A stretch of DNA of 64,000 nucleotides, from contig OW051497.1 of NCBI GenBank assembly GCA_932521035.1, positions 3,720,001-3,784,000 on the forward strand, given 5' to 3'. The notes under the pieces were generated by a model. That model was not told the origin of the DNA and made no database searches. It saw nothing but the letters and a program-made list of their open reading frames with translations. The position numbers were made by a program, and so were the translations under genes. The stretch comes from Oscheius dolichura. Its lineage: Eukaryota; Nematoda; Chromadorea; Rhabditida; Rhabditidae. This document shows, one piece after another, positions 23,501-44,900 of this stretch (position 1 is the first letter of the stretch; each line of letters begins with the position of its first letter).

Positions 23501-25895
23501 CACCGTCATGTGTAAATTGGTGGTTATGTAAACCAATCTATTTTTGAGGGATACGTAGTTGGGACTGCATTGATCCTTTAATGCGGATATATACCTGACT
23601 ATCCTGTTTAAAAGTCTCGATAGAACAGAGATCCAAAAAGAAATTGCTAATAAACATACTGGTGATGGGCCACAGTTTCCTCCAACGAACGAATCTTCCC
23701 TGTCTGGGTCTGAATCTGTTTCAGAAGATCATTTCGTTCCTGGGATGCCGATGTTGTTGCTTTCTCCTGGAAGAGTTATCCTGTCTTCTATGAGGAAGCA
23801 ATCGGTACCTTCTTATTCACATTTTCGACATACGACCGGAGATACTGTACATGGACTTGTTCGACGGTACCGGCAGCCATGTCCAGGAGAAGCTTGCCCA
23901 TGTCCATTTCATCAATCTTCCGCTTCTTTGGCTCAGGAGCTTTTTGTGCGTCCTTGACTTTCTGTACTGTGATCTTCTCCTCTTTGGGAGTCTCGACGGA
24001 TGTCTAAAAAGAAGTTATTAGCTAAAGTGTGCGTTCTCTCGTTCGGCAGCTATTGTTTGGGCGAATCACAAGAGCTCAATATCATTTAGGCCAAATTCTC
24101 ACTTCCCTCAGAAGAAAAGAACTAGGCGGATCCCGCCTGCCTATGGTAACACATCCAGGGACTAATATCCTATATGCATTTATCTTAGCCACGGCTCATG
24201 TGAATTCTCGTGACTGGTTATTTTCAATTTCTAATTCGGACGGCTCCCTCCTGTCGGCTATTCAGGACAAAAAAACGAAAGAAGATTGCGGCTATCAATA
24301 GCATATTGAGCCATCTCATCCACCCCCTCCCCCATTCGAAACACCTATCTGCTCCTGTTGAATGAGATATAAAACGACGATTTGAATGGTTCCCAATCCC
24401 CGTCCATTAATCCCTGCCAAACTATGCAGACAGCCTGCCAGCGGGCATATGCGTTGTGTTTTTTTTTGCCGAAGAACAGCTGGGTGGATGTTCGCCGCTT
24501 GCCTTTGACCCAGCTGGACATTTCCGCGTATGTGCAGGGAGAAGATCCTCAGCTGTTGGAATGTGGAGTGCCGACATGCTTTTTTCGGCCTCGGCCTTTG
24601 CGCCGGCTAGTCGTCTCGGATCTCTAACAACCACCAACAATACAGTACCTTTTCAGGAAGTTGTTCAGTAGACTTCTCGGGAGATTTCTTGACCTTCGGC
24701 TTGACTTCGGTGAAGCCTTCGGAGTCATTCTTGTTCTTCACAGGAGATCTCTCGCGAATGCTCTAAAATGCAGGAAGTACTGGGAATTTCAAATGCTCGA
24801 GCACCTGTTCCTTCGGCTTTTCTGTCTTCTTCTCAGCTGGCGGGCTGTCGACCTTCTTCTCGGGCTTCTTGGCTTCAGGACTAGGAGTCGGCTCGGCCTT
24901 CGATTCGCTGTCGCGCTTCTTGTTCTTCTTATTCTTGCCCTTTCCTGAAAGAGACGTCTCCTCCAATTAATTCATCTCCACAAACCGTCAACTTCCTCCT
25001 CGCTTTTCACGGCACCTACAGACTCCCGTTTCTCGGATTTCGTTTGTGTTTCCTTCTAAAATGAGTCACTAATTGAATATCGTGAGGAAGGGCCGGCCGA
25101 GAGAGCAGGCAGAGGTCATTAAAACCACCGACAAACAAACTCTACCCTCTGCCACATGGACCCTCGAGTAATAAAGCAATCCGTCTCACCTGTGCGTCAT
25201 TCTTCTTGGCTTTTGGTTTGGAGGGTTTTTTATTCTTCTTCTTCTCTTCTTCTTCGAGTTGTCTCTGCTGTGAATACCACTGAAAGAAGAAGTGAGTAAG
25301 CACGCCTGTGTCGTGCATTTCTTTATACCTATACAGTTACATATTTATATGGATGAGAGCAGCTAATAGGGTTTTTGACATGCGGAATACCAAACAAATA
25401 ACTATATTCTTTAAGGCTCAACACAGTTCACAAATGTCTTTTCTGTGTTCTTTATAAAATTAAAATTAAAAGAAGGGCCTCTATATTTTTAGCTTCCTGA
25501 GAAATAAATTGATCCCATGTGAGACCCCGAAGTTATAAAAAGATCAAACCCCCGGGATTATGACTCATATGTCCAAATTTGACCAACTAGAGCCCACGGC
25601 CGCACAGTCATTGTTTATCTAGCTCCTACCAAAAAAAGGCCCCCATTTGTAAGCTAACAGGAAACGATTACCAGACCCTACGTGGATTTCCGTCTACCGT
25701 AACCGCAGATAGGAAAAAGGTGGAGACGGGGTCATAAAAGCTGTTGGTTACACGAAATTGGGAGAAGCCAGTTCCGGTACTGATAAAAGCACTTACGTTT
25801 TCGAAGTTGTCCCGACTGGCGATGAAATAGAATATAAGACCGAGGATGAAGGCGGCGGCGGCGACGCCAATACCGACGGTCAATGGATCAGTCAT
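20508..25895 (-). CDS. ER-anchored coiled-coil protein, RRBP1 (p180)/kinectin-like
   Basis: Exon 1 (ATG at 25893-25895) encodes MTDPLTVGIGVAAAAFILG followed by LIFYFIASRDNFEN, an N-terminal membrane anchor. Next come lysine-rich exons (25280-24660) such as KGKNKKNKKRDSESKAE and KKPEKKVDSPPAEKKTEKP. From about 24000 to 21000 the exons encode long heptad coiled coil, for example LLKQIQTQTGKIRSLEETVA, VVVLTKEVEHSKELAKRHEH and EIAALKQRILGLEHELDD. The protein ends GSEGGEEDWELVD before TAG (20508-20510). An N-terminal anchor, a Lys-rich basic region and a long coiled coil is the layout of RRBP1 and kinectin, which sit on rough ER and bind ribosomes or kinesin/microtubules. The classical p180 decapeptide array is not seen. 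A TTTTCAG acceptor lies about 34 nt before the ATG. The assignment is by architecture, not by a signature motif. Confidence 0.65.
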
Positions 25896-26908
25896 AGTGG
25901 TTACCCGAAGTGGACAAGATACCGCAGTTTCTGAAAATCTCTATATAAACATGTTGACAATAATGGGGGAGTAAGAGACGAAAGACCAAAAAAGGGATAG
26001 TTCAACATTATGAGGAAAAGTTTTTTGCCCGCAGCGAGAAGACCGAGAAATAGCTTAAGAAGCGCTTAGAAACGACGAGGGCTGGCCTAAAATTTCTTCA
26101 AATTGATAGGGTGCGGCGATGACAAATGACCAAATGGACACGCTGTCAGACTGTGTACAAAAGCGCGAGGTTAATGGCGGTTTGTATCGCGTCATGCACA
26201 GTTATGCGTAAACGACGGGCAAATGTACGCGCCTCGGCCTGCGTGCGAGAGGTTATAGGGTGAGGGAAATGTCCACAGCTCAGTCGTTTGTCGTTGACAC
26301 AGACTGCAGCCCCATCCCAGCTGGGAAGGCGGGCACCGCAGCGTAAACAGCGGGCAGTGCAGAAAACAGGCACAGAAGGGATCCGTTCTACGGAAGGGTT
26401 GTCGCGGCGGGACCAAGGTCCTGTGGTTCTCAAAAAATCAGATAGATAAGCAAACTTTAGATATTTCCAGGTTCCACGAGCAAACAAACTCTTATCTGAT
26501 GGATTCGGAGTGGTCAGTCTCCCGGTTGAGATAGCTACTTGGACCCTATGACACTGACCTTGACCTCAACGGGGAGCGTTGCTTTTTCAAAAAGCCCGCA
26601 AAGCTTTCAATTGTCCGGGAGACCCGATTTCCTTCCTTTTTCCTTTCGGATCTCGTTATTACAAGTAAATACAAAAAGAGAGGCACCTAATTCGGAATAG
26701 AATATGAACTTTTGTTGTGAATCTGCGCTTGACAGCCATTGTTCGATCGTGACACGGCCGGAATTGCAATATTTCCTGCCAAACAAAAGCAAATCGAAGT
26801 TGTTACTGGAGTTTCTTCCATTTTTCATTTCTCTCTTTATTGATTAATCTTTTCTCTTTCTTAAAATGCTATTCAAATGTTTTTTGAGTAAGTATGCTAT
26901 TTTAGGGA
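25896..26908. other. Divergent intergenic region between the RRBP1-like and MAP4K genes
   Basis: The two genes are transcribed away from each other, so this kilobase should contain both promoters. I see no exon. Open frames on the minus strand (26146-26487) have no recognisable content. Confidence 0.45.
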
Positions 26909-30092
<3,184 letters not shown>

Positions 30093-30320
30093 ACGTGTTC
30101 TTCACGTGCTTTCGCCATCTAGTCTGCTTTCTACCCCCCCTTTTACAGTTCACTACTATGTTGTGCAATAATACCGGAGCTTTAAACCCACTTCATTCCC
30201 ATCAAGCGTCAGCATTTTTATCCCTGTGCATATTACACGCTGTACATTAGAGATCTCATGTGAATTGCTGCCTCGCTTACTATTCCCCGCCGCCAAGTTC
30301 ATTGCCTTTAATTTATGCCT

Positions 30321-30326
30321 AATAAA
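30321..30326 (+). terminator. Polyadenylation signal for the MAP4K gene
   Basis: AATAAA about 230 nt past the stop codon. Confidence 0.55.
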
Positions 30327-30456
30327 TACATTTCACTTATGGCTACTGGAATTAAACTGGAGTTAAACCTCTCAAATCTACTTGTTTAATTATTTAAAAA
30401 AATGAATAGAGTCGGAATTTAGAGAACATCGGGAAAGGAACGGGAAGGAGATAAAA

Positions 30457-31347
30457 ATGAGCGACTACAGCGACATCGAGGTAAACATTTGCGGGGTTTT
30501 GTTTTTGTTTGCCTTATTAGGAAAGGGGAATCAGTCGATCGTTGGGCAATGCTCTAGAGAGGCGACGCGTAAAACACAGGCAGATGCGATAGAAACAATG
30601 AAAATGCCACCCACCTGGCGAAGTAGCCTGTAGACGAGGTTTAGAGAGATGAAGAGCGGCCACACAGTCCCAGCTAAAGGCAGCAACCGAAATGGTTAGG
30701 CTGCGTCCGCCCACTTCCCCGGTTGAGTCAGGGGCTATTGGCGAGATAGAAACACAAATGGTCTGGGGATATCGGGGAACGCATGTTTACCATTAAAAGG
30801 GACGGGCAGACAGTCTCTACCAGAGACGGGAGATCGAAGTACTAATTTCAGGATGATTACATGGATTCTCCCCATTCCGGACCCTCGAATCCTGATGATC
30901 CTAAACGTCATGCTCGTGCTCAACACAACGCCTTAGAACGTCGTCGACGTGACAACATAAAAGATATGTACTCAAGTTTACGAGATGCCGTTCCTGAAAT
31001 GAATAGCGAAAGGGTGATATTAATCCTACTGTAGGGGAAGATGACGTCTTGTCTAGGCATCGCGTGCTGTGATTTTGAAAAAGGCAATAGACGCTATAGA
31101 GGCACGATCTGAAACGAATGTCAATTTGACGGAAGAGAAACGGAAGCTGGAGGAGGAGAACAACCGCATACAAACCGAGATACGTAAACTGGAGCAGGAG
31201 ATAGCGGATGGGCAGTCGGGGAGAAGACATAACTGTGAGTGTTTACAACGAGTTCACCTGTTCCTCACGAAAGACTACAATCCCTTCCCGTTTTCAGCTC
31301 TACCTCCCACACCTGAGATGAAATTCGCTCCCACTACCAGGGTGTGA
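30457..31347 (+). CDS. mxl-1: Max-type bHLH leucine-zipper transcription factor
   Basis: Four exons (30457-30480, 30852-31013, 31057-31234, 31298-31347) sum to 414 nt, 137 residues. The start is [14 protein letters not shown]. The basic region and helices read [20 protein letters not shown], then [21 protein letters not shown] leucine-zipper-like heptad helix follows ([30 protein letters not shown]). [13 protein letters not shown] and ERASRAVIL are the Max signature. Max binds E-boxes (CACGTG) as a homodimer or with Myc/Mad/Mondo-type partners. C. elegans has mxl-1 and mxl-3 as Max-like genes; which one this matches is uncertain. Intron 1 is 371 nt and contains no exon. Acceptor GAATTTAG lies 37 nt before the ATG. 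Confidence 0.92.
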
Positions 31348-31384
31348 ATCGTCGGCTACTCACAGGTTATACGCCGCTTTTGTT

Positions 31385-31394
31385 TTTATTTATT
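31385..31394 (-). terminator. Polyadenylation signal for the convergent membrane-protein gene
   Basis: Two overlapping copies of AATAAA on the minus strand (TTTATTTATT on plus), about 210 nt past the stop at 31602. The two 3' UTRs would overlap by roughly 150 nt. Confidence 0.45.
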
Positions 31395-31544
31395 TTCTGC
31401 TCTTTTTTTATCTTTTCATCTTGCTGGCAAGAATATTTAGTTTATTTGTGAAAAAGTAAGCAGAAAGCTTTTTAGATTACCCCGACCGTTCCTTCAAAGT
31501 GTTTGCCGTAGTACGTAGACTCAGGTTATATGCATTCCATGAGA

Positions 31545-31550
31545 AATAAA
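31545..31550 (+). terminator. Polyadenylation signal for the Max gene
   Basis: AATAAA about 200 nt past the Max stop and 50 nt before the stop codon of the convergent gene. Confidence 0.5.
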
Positions 31551-31601
31551 ACTATTCACAAAGGTTTACAAAGATCTCAGAGATCACATCAGGCTGGATT
31601 A

Positions 31602-32915
31602 TCACATGATGGCTTTGCCATTATTCATCAGGGCTACATCGTGGACCATTTTGACTGCAGCAGGGTTGCGCAGAAACCGGGCTGGCCAGAAAGGGCCTCC
31701 GAAACCACTGCCTATTCGCTGCTTGAACAGAAAACTGATGGTATTATCGTCTTCGTGGACTAAAGGAATTTGCATTGTCTGACCGGGGGTATTACCAGAA
31801 TCGATGTTGAAACCGTTGTCAAGGACAATGAACTCGGGCTGCTTCTTGTTATGCCGATGACGGTGGCGGGGACGCGAGGTTGTTACAGGGAGCTGCTCTA
31901 AAAGGACGTGCGTACTTTCTGATACATTGGGCAGCATAGCAAGGAATAGTTTAAAGACAGAGCTTCTATCTTCTCGGTCCAACATAAGAACAACTCACTC
32001 TTGTTGTACTCCTTGTTGACCAGGCGTATCTCCTTCATCCCGGACTCCTCGTCTCTTTGATCGTCGTAAAACCAGGTGGTAATCCTGTCGAGCACTGAGC
32101 GCAGATACTCCATGGAGACGAATAGCCCAAGCAAGCTAATAATATGCCAAATTTCTATGGAAACTGCCAGACGGCCGACTGCCGTCGGCTGACAGACAGG
32201 TAATGGGAAATGGCACTAATGCGGGCAGAGTCAGCCGACTGAAGAAAGTTCTCTGAGTCAATATTTCGCTGTATGGCCGCCTCATTAGGCAGTCCTTTAG
32301 ATGAGACCCGAAGGAAAAAAAAGTTGGCCCATTGTGAAACGCGCGTCACCTAAAGCTTGAAAGAATTCTTTCCCGATAATCAACTGGTGCAGCAGGCGGA
32401 TCCGTTTAAAGATTCATTTGAAGTCTCTGAGACAATTAATAAATTAGGTACAGTTTGAAAGTCTCGGATATGGAATGTCAGAACATCGAGAATAAAAACC
32501 TCACGAATTCTCGTCTTCTAAAATCTAGAATGACTAATGAAAGAGCTTTAAATAACCTGGCTGCCATATCCATGAACTCATTGGGGTGTTGTGGTTCTTC
32601 CGGTGGCGGAGAGTCGGGTGACGGTTGCTGAGGAGTATCTTCACTATTGGGCCTTGACACGGCCGGCTGTTCGTCTGGGCGGCTTTCCTCCATCTCGACA
32701 CTTAGATCCTGATACCCACTGGGACTAGTAATTGAAATTTTTAACACGCAGGTGAGAATTGTCTGAAGTTGGAACTAGCCGCAATGAATATTATAGGAAC
32801 TCACTACAATAAGAACAAGGATACATACAACGATGATGAGTTGTATAGTGATGGAGGACTGGTCAATCTGGTCGATATGTAGAGTCTTCTCATTTAGGGG
32901 AAGGGGGGACGGCAT
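31602..32915 (-). CDS. Orphan single-pass membrane protein
   Basis: Four exons join in frame: 32805-32915, 32557-32774, 31999-32135 and 31602-31918, together 783 nt (260 residues). The N-terminus MPSPLPLNEKTLHIDQIDQ leads into a transmembrane helix SSITIQLIIVVCILVLIV. A Pro/Glu-rich acidic stretch follows (DTPQQPSPDSPPPEEPQHPN). Then come a helical segment (SMEYLRSVLDRITTWFYDDQ) and a C-terminal block with RPRHRHRHNKK, PEFIVLDNGFNID and GSGFGGPFWPARFLRNPAAV. I do not recognise the family. Exon phases match without forcing, which supports the model. The first intron is 30 nt, or 42 nt if the acceptor CTTCAG is used. The intron 32136-32556 is 421 nt and has no exon in phase. Confidence 0.6.
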
Positions 32916-32924
32916 CGTTGGGAG

Positions 32925-33280
32925 CGAGAACATATTTCCGCGCCCCTAGCGGAAATAAGTTCTCACTTCTATGCCAGCTCGAAAATCCCGGAGTGCTTAC
33001 TGTGAGTTTTGTTTGGAGCCGTACAAGCTCTAAATATCGTTCTATAGGGAGATTACAAGGTAAGTATGCGGGGGGCTGCGCACCCCGGACCCCCTGCCTA
33101 GTGGCTCCTCGTCGACATGCCTGCGGCATGTCTCCTTCGGAGCCTTTACTTGGGAGGGGAGTGGGGGTATCCGCTGAAAATAACACACAATATGAAGAAA
33201 CATAGTGGAAACTGGAACGGTGAGAACTTATTTCCGCGCGCCCAGGGGGATGAGAACTTATTTCCGCGAGGCACCCGGCA
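32925..33280. repeat. GC-rich modular repeat with inverted and direct end motifs
   Basis: The motif GAGAACTTATTTCCGCG (one copy with GAACATATTTCC) occurs at about 32926, 33223 and 33253, and inverted at about 32949 (GCGGAAATAAGTTCTC). The left end is a near-palindrome around CCCCTAG. The centre contains GGGGGGCTGCGCACCCCGGA (33070) and CTCCTTCGGAGCCTTTACTT (33138). Both central modules recur at 49.6-49.76 kb. It begins within the 5' end of the orphan membrane-protein gene. Confidence 0.6.
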
Positions 33281-34880
33281 TCGTTTAGTAGCTTGGAAAA
33301 CATGTCGCTACTGGAGATGGTACGTGGCAAAGCTGACTGAACTAATTGTGGGTGAGCCGTTTTTGACTAACGCCGTGTGCCAGCAATTTGCGTAGATTCT
33401 GACAAGCATAACGACTTCGGCAAGCTGAACGGTGAAAAATGGGGATGAGGCGGAAATAAGGGGACTCTCCATGAGGGACACAATAAACATTCAATTGCTA
33501 ATGATGGGAAAGGGTATTTGGGGCAACCTTCCTCTCTACTCACTTTACAATTTACCGCTTGTAATCTGTGTCTTCAGTTCTATTCCCGTTGTGCTTTCTA
33601 TTTGATCCCGCTGTGCTTTCTATCTTGAGCTTTCGTCACCTTTCTGAAATGTCGCATCCCTTGTACCATTGCGGCGGAACACCTGCAACTTTTTTCTGAG
33701 ACCGTCTGGTTTATGCCAATACGAAGACCGTATGACAAGCCACTTCTTCTGGTTAATATGTTTGTAGACAATCGGGGACGACAGGGGATTTCGGCAATTG
33801 GGGGCTTTCATTTAAATATGTACCAAATTGATCTCGTTGTTTACCACGCTACTGTTGTATACTACGTAACTGGATACGATTGGGGGATTGGGGGGAGTTG
33901 TCTTGTTCCCCCTGTTACAAATAAACCATCGTCTTCTATAGGACACAGGGGGAATACTAATGAGACTCTTCGCGTCGCCATCTACCTGACGGTCTTATCA
34001 CGAGACGGTTTCTTTTCTCTTCTCTCCCGTTTCACCTCCGTTTGCTGCCTACCCGGAGACCTGCTGCTTTCGTCTGATCCTCGTCCCCCAAAAGGCAATT
34101 TATCGAATCAATTATCAATACCAGTATAATCGCGTGTGTATTGTATTATTTGCCGCGATTTCTGCCGCGCCTGCCTAAGGTAGATGCGACAGATCCCACA
34201 GTCCCGTCTCATCCTCTCTCATTTATCCACTTATTTCACAACAGGTTAAAGAATATTTTGTAGAAAGAGCCTCTGTACCTCAGCCCGGCCAGCAACGTCA
34301 AAGGGTTCTTTGTAATTGGCGACTACCCCGAACTCCTGCACAGGTGAGTCAACAATTATACATATGCCGCGAGTGTTTTTCCCTCACCAAGGCAATTATA
34401 ATATTTAATATTTATTATATCCGTTAGTATGGAATATTTTCGGATTCACAGACATGTGGCTAGAGGGCTATGACATTTTTAGCAGGAGAAACCAGATGAA
34501 TTGGTTCCCATGTAGGCAATGTGAATAGTATAAACAGAGCTGATATAGCAATAAATAACAACAGATCATTATTCCGCAGAAAGTATAAACTAAACTATGA
34601 CAGTTAGGCACGTCTTGCACATAAGCACCGAGTAAGAGCAGTCGAACAAAAGGACAGGAGCGAGAGGATGGAAACGATTATGCATAAAACTAGTGAAAGA
34701 TACTAGTACCCGTTGGGTACACGCAACAATTTGACCATGTACACACATACAAGAATTCACTGAGGAGCCCGAGCGGAGGGAGATAAGGTTGACGATGGCG
34801 ACTGAAGAGAGGTGTTCAGCTTGGACATCGGTTCCTACAACGACAGACATTAGGAAAGGAAGAAGCGACAGAGGAAAAAT
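33281..34880. other. Intergenic, downstream of MRCK, with one candidate exon
   Basis: A plus-strand segment at 34245-34343 is flanked by AACAG and GTGAGTC and is exactly 33 open codons (VKEYFVERASVPQPGQQRQR and so on). It could be an internal exon of an unlocated gene, but no partner exon is convincing. A 138-codon open frame at 33713-34129 has no recognisable content. Confidence 0.3.
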
Positions 34881-41985
<7,105 letters not shown>

Positions 41986-44900
41986 CTGAAATATGGAAAC
42001 ATTTTAATATTCAACCAGCAACAGAATAGTTAGCGCCTCGAGCCGAGAGTTATTAGCCACTCCCAGATGTCTAGAGTAATTACATCGAGCTGGCCTCCCA
42101 ACAGCCTCACACACAGGGAAATGCGGCCGTTTCGGTTTTTCCTACCCCTCTATCGAGACTAATTCGATGCTTCAGCTACTCCAATTGAGGACTATCAGAA
42201 GCGGGTCTATAGGGGCAAGAAACTCACAGATAAAACAAGTAGCGCCGAATTCTGAGCTGGTTATGGCACGGCGGCTACTTCTACCAGTTTTCTGAAAAAG
42301 AGCATATTAGAGAAGAGCAGAATCAAGAGGATTAAAGGCAAGATGAGCCGAGATAGCATGGGTAATAGAAGAAAACACGTTGGGCAGAAAGGGCGAGCTT
42401 TGAGGAGCCACTTGAGATGCTCGCATGTAGTCGGTGAAGCTGGCCCCAGCTATTTACTCACTCTCAAAACACAAGGAGTTGATATACAGAAGATAAAGGT
42501 TCTGCCATAAGGAAGGAGATATTTTTGGGAGGGTTCGGCCATCCTGGGCGAGTGGTTTACTTATAGGAGACAAAAAAATCAATATTATCGCAATAAATTA
42601 GGGCTTCGTAGAGATTTGACCTGTTATTGTTGCCAAGCACAAACCGAGGTCAGGGGCTATCGATTTTCGGCAGATGATGGGAATGGGAAGCCTCCAATTA
42701 TTTCACAACTCATAAAGAACTATGGTTTACGACGTAGCTTGGTCAAGAATTGGATTGGTTTAACAACATCATAGAAAACCTAAACACATTTTATAGTCAC
42801 TGAAGAGCAGCCTTAGCGAGGGCAAAACCTGATCCTAAAGTAAGGAAATCGTTGGGAACTTTAGATTTAATTGAGGAAAACGATAGTGTTAAAGGTAGGA
42901 ATGATTATAAATAGTGGAAATATAATGTAACACTTAAATAATTTTATTCTAAAGTAAAATTTTTTAAGGAACTCACCAGCATCATCTGCCAGTACAAACA
43001 AAAGCGATGGTTGCTACTTAACAATATTCAGCGTTGTAATCTATAGAAAGAAAGCGAGTTTCTTTTTTGATTAGAAAAAATAATAAACGAATTAAACAGT
43101 ATATCGCGTTTTAAATGTGCACGTCTTTAAAAGAATCACGGCGAAAAACTGGACGTCTGTTTGTCCGGCAATATTTTACAAGTGCCAAATAGTTCCGCTT
43201 GAAAAAACAAAGAAAAAGTCTTTGCAGTGCTTCGTTTAAACAAAGAAGAGGACCATAAAGTGGCTACATTAAACAAAAACAGTTTTAAATGTCTAAAAGT
43301 TAAAAAGCCAAAACGATTTTAAAGGGTTAATATAGGCGCTTGGAGCGCGTTTGATGTGCCGAAATGGACACAATGGAGTGGCCCCATTTGGGAGCGCACT
43401 GACACTTTCGCAGAACAGTTCACAGTTCGTTAAAATTCTCAAGGGGGCATTTAAGAAAATTCTAAAATATCGAAACAGGAAGACAACTGAGATTGTTGTC
43501 TATTTCCTCTCAGGGATGGATATTTGGATATGGTAGCTCTTGAGGTTCTATGGAAAATACTTCTACTAATAAGCAGTGACGCAACTTTTCCTACGGTTAA
43601 TTGCAAATTGAGCGCAGTTTCTAGCTGCCGATTTGGAAGATAATAGAATCTTACAAATGGTATACAGTGTAAAACCGAAAATAATAAAAGCAAGAAAAGT
43701 TACGAAATAACGAGACAAATTATGAAACATAGGAATATATTAACTGGAAGGCGGCAGATTTTGTTCCGTATTCCTTCTGTGTGCATAATATGGAGGGAAA
43801 TCAATGGACACCGATCAGGTGACATTGTGCTTTATGAAAACAAGCCCTTGCCGGGAGGTCGTTAACAGCATAATCGGGTAGCTGAACAATTGTATCAGAT
43901 GAGACCTTTCCTATGAGTCACCCCATGGCTCACTGGATTCCTCAGGGTCCGACTAAACGGCCGCCTTTGGAAATTTCCCGCTATTTTTTTTGGAAACAGG
44001 CTGACTGAGTTGTTGTTTCAAAATTTAAAAATAATAGGTGAAATGGAATTGTAGAGGGCGTATTTGCTATGAATAGATTGGAATTTGATGAGAAGTGGGA
44101 AAGTTGAAGAAAAAGAAGAAAAGAAACAATGGTCAAACGGTAGCCCCGGGAGAAGAAAGTAGTAAATGGGAGGGTGGAGAAGGAACAATTGGGCCCGGGC
44201 CGACGGTGACGTGAATTCGGGCCTGAGTCAGCCATAGAGTGTAATGGACAAGTCCAGATTTCCTCCTCGGTTGTGTACTGCACCCGAACGTCCATCTGCC
44301 AGTGGGTAATAAGATGTAAAACACGTCTGCAATCGGTTTCGGGGATGGGTGTTAATAAGCTCAGAGTAACAAAATCCCATTCGTTCCCGTAACCCCTAAT
44401 TTAAAAGAAAGAGAACGGCTTCGGGATGGGCCGAGAGATGTGTGATTTTGAGGGTGTAGGGGTTATATGCCAGTCGACCTCAGCTCGACCCGAACTATAC
44501 AGGGAGGAGGATGGGACGCCGAGGGAGTGCGCAGCTGTAAGAGGTCACAGAGAGTGGCGAAGCTGTATGTCATAAACCGTTTCCCGCGGACTACCACAAA
44601 TACACGAAGGTCGTGTCTGTTCCAGCTGGCGGCCTTACGAGATCTTCTTTCCTCTGCCCCGTGTGCTTTTTGGATGGGAGAGTTCTGATGGACATCTAAC
44701 GACCAGCCGGGCCAGTCAATGTCAAAGTTCATGGGAGGCTATTCCCTTTTATGGTCAAAACTTCTGCCGGAGAGGAAGACCGGGAGCAGAGATGCACAGA
44801 CACACAGCACCCCTTCCAAACATGTTGACCAAGTAAATTAGGTGGGTTAGGCGCGATAAGAGAAAGAAAACCCCCTGAGCAGAGGCAATTGAGAAAACCT

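Noticed and set aside
32155-32349. 65-codon frame in the intron of the orphan membrane gene
   Set aside because: Skipping it joins the flanking exons in phase, while including it does not.
33713-34129. 138-codon plus-strand frame
   Set aside because: No motif, and length within chance expectation.
43980-44735. Protein-like minus-strand stretches (MNFDIDWPGWSLDV; GNEWDFVTLSLLTPIPETDC)
   Set aside because: Two frames compete and no family is recognisable. A gene is possible but not supportable without transcripts.
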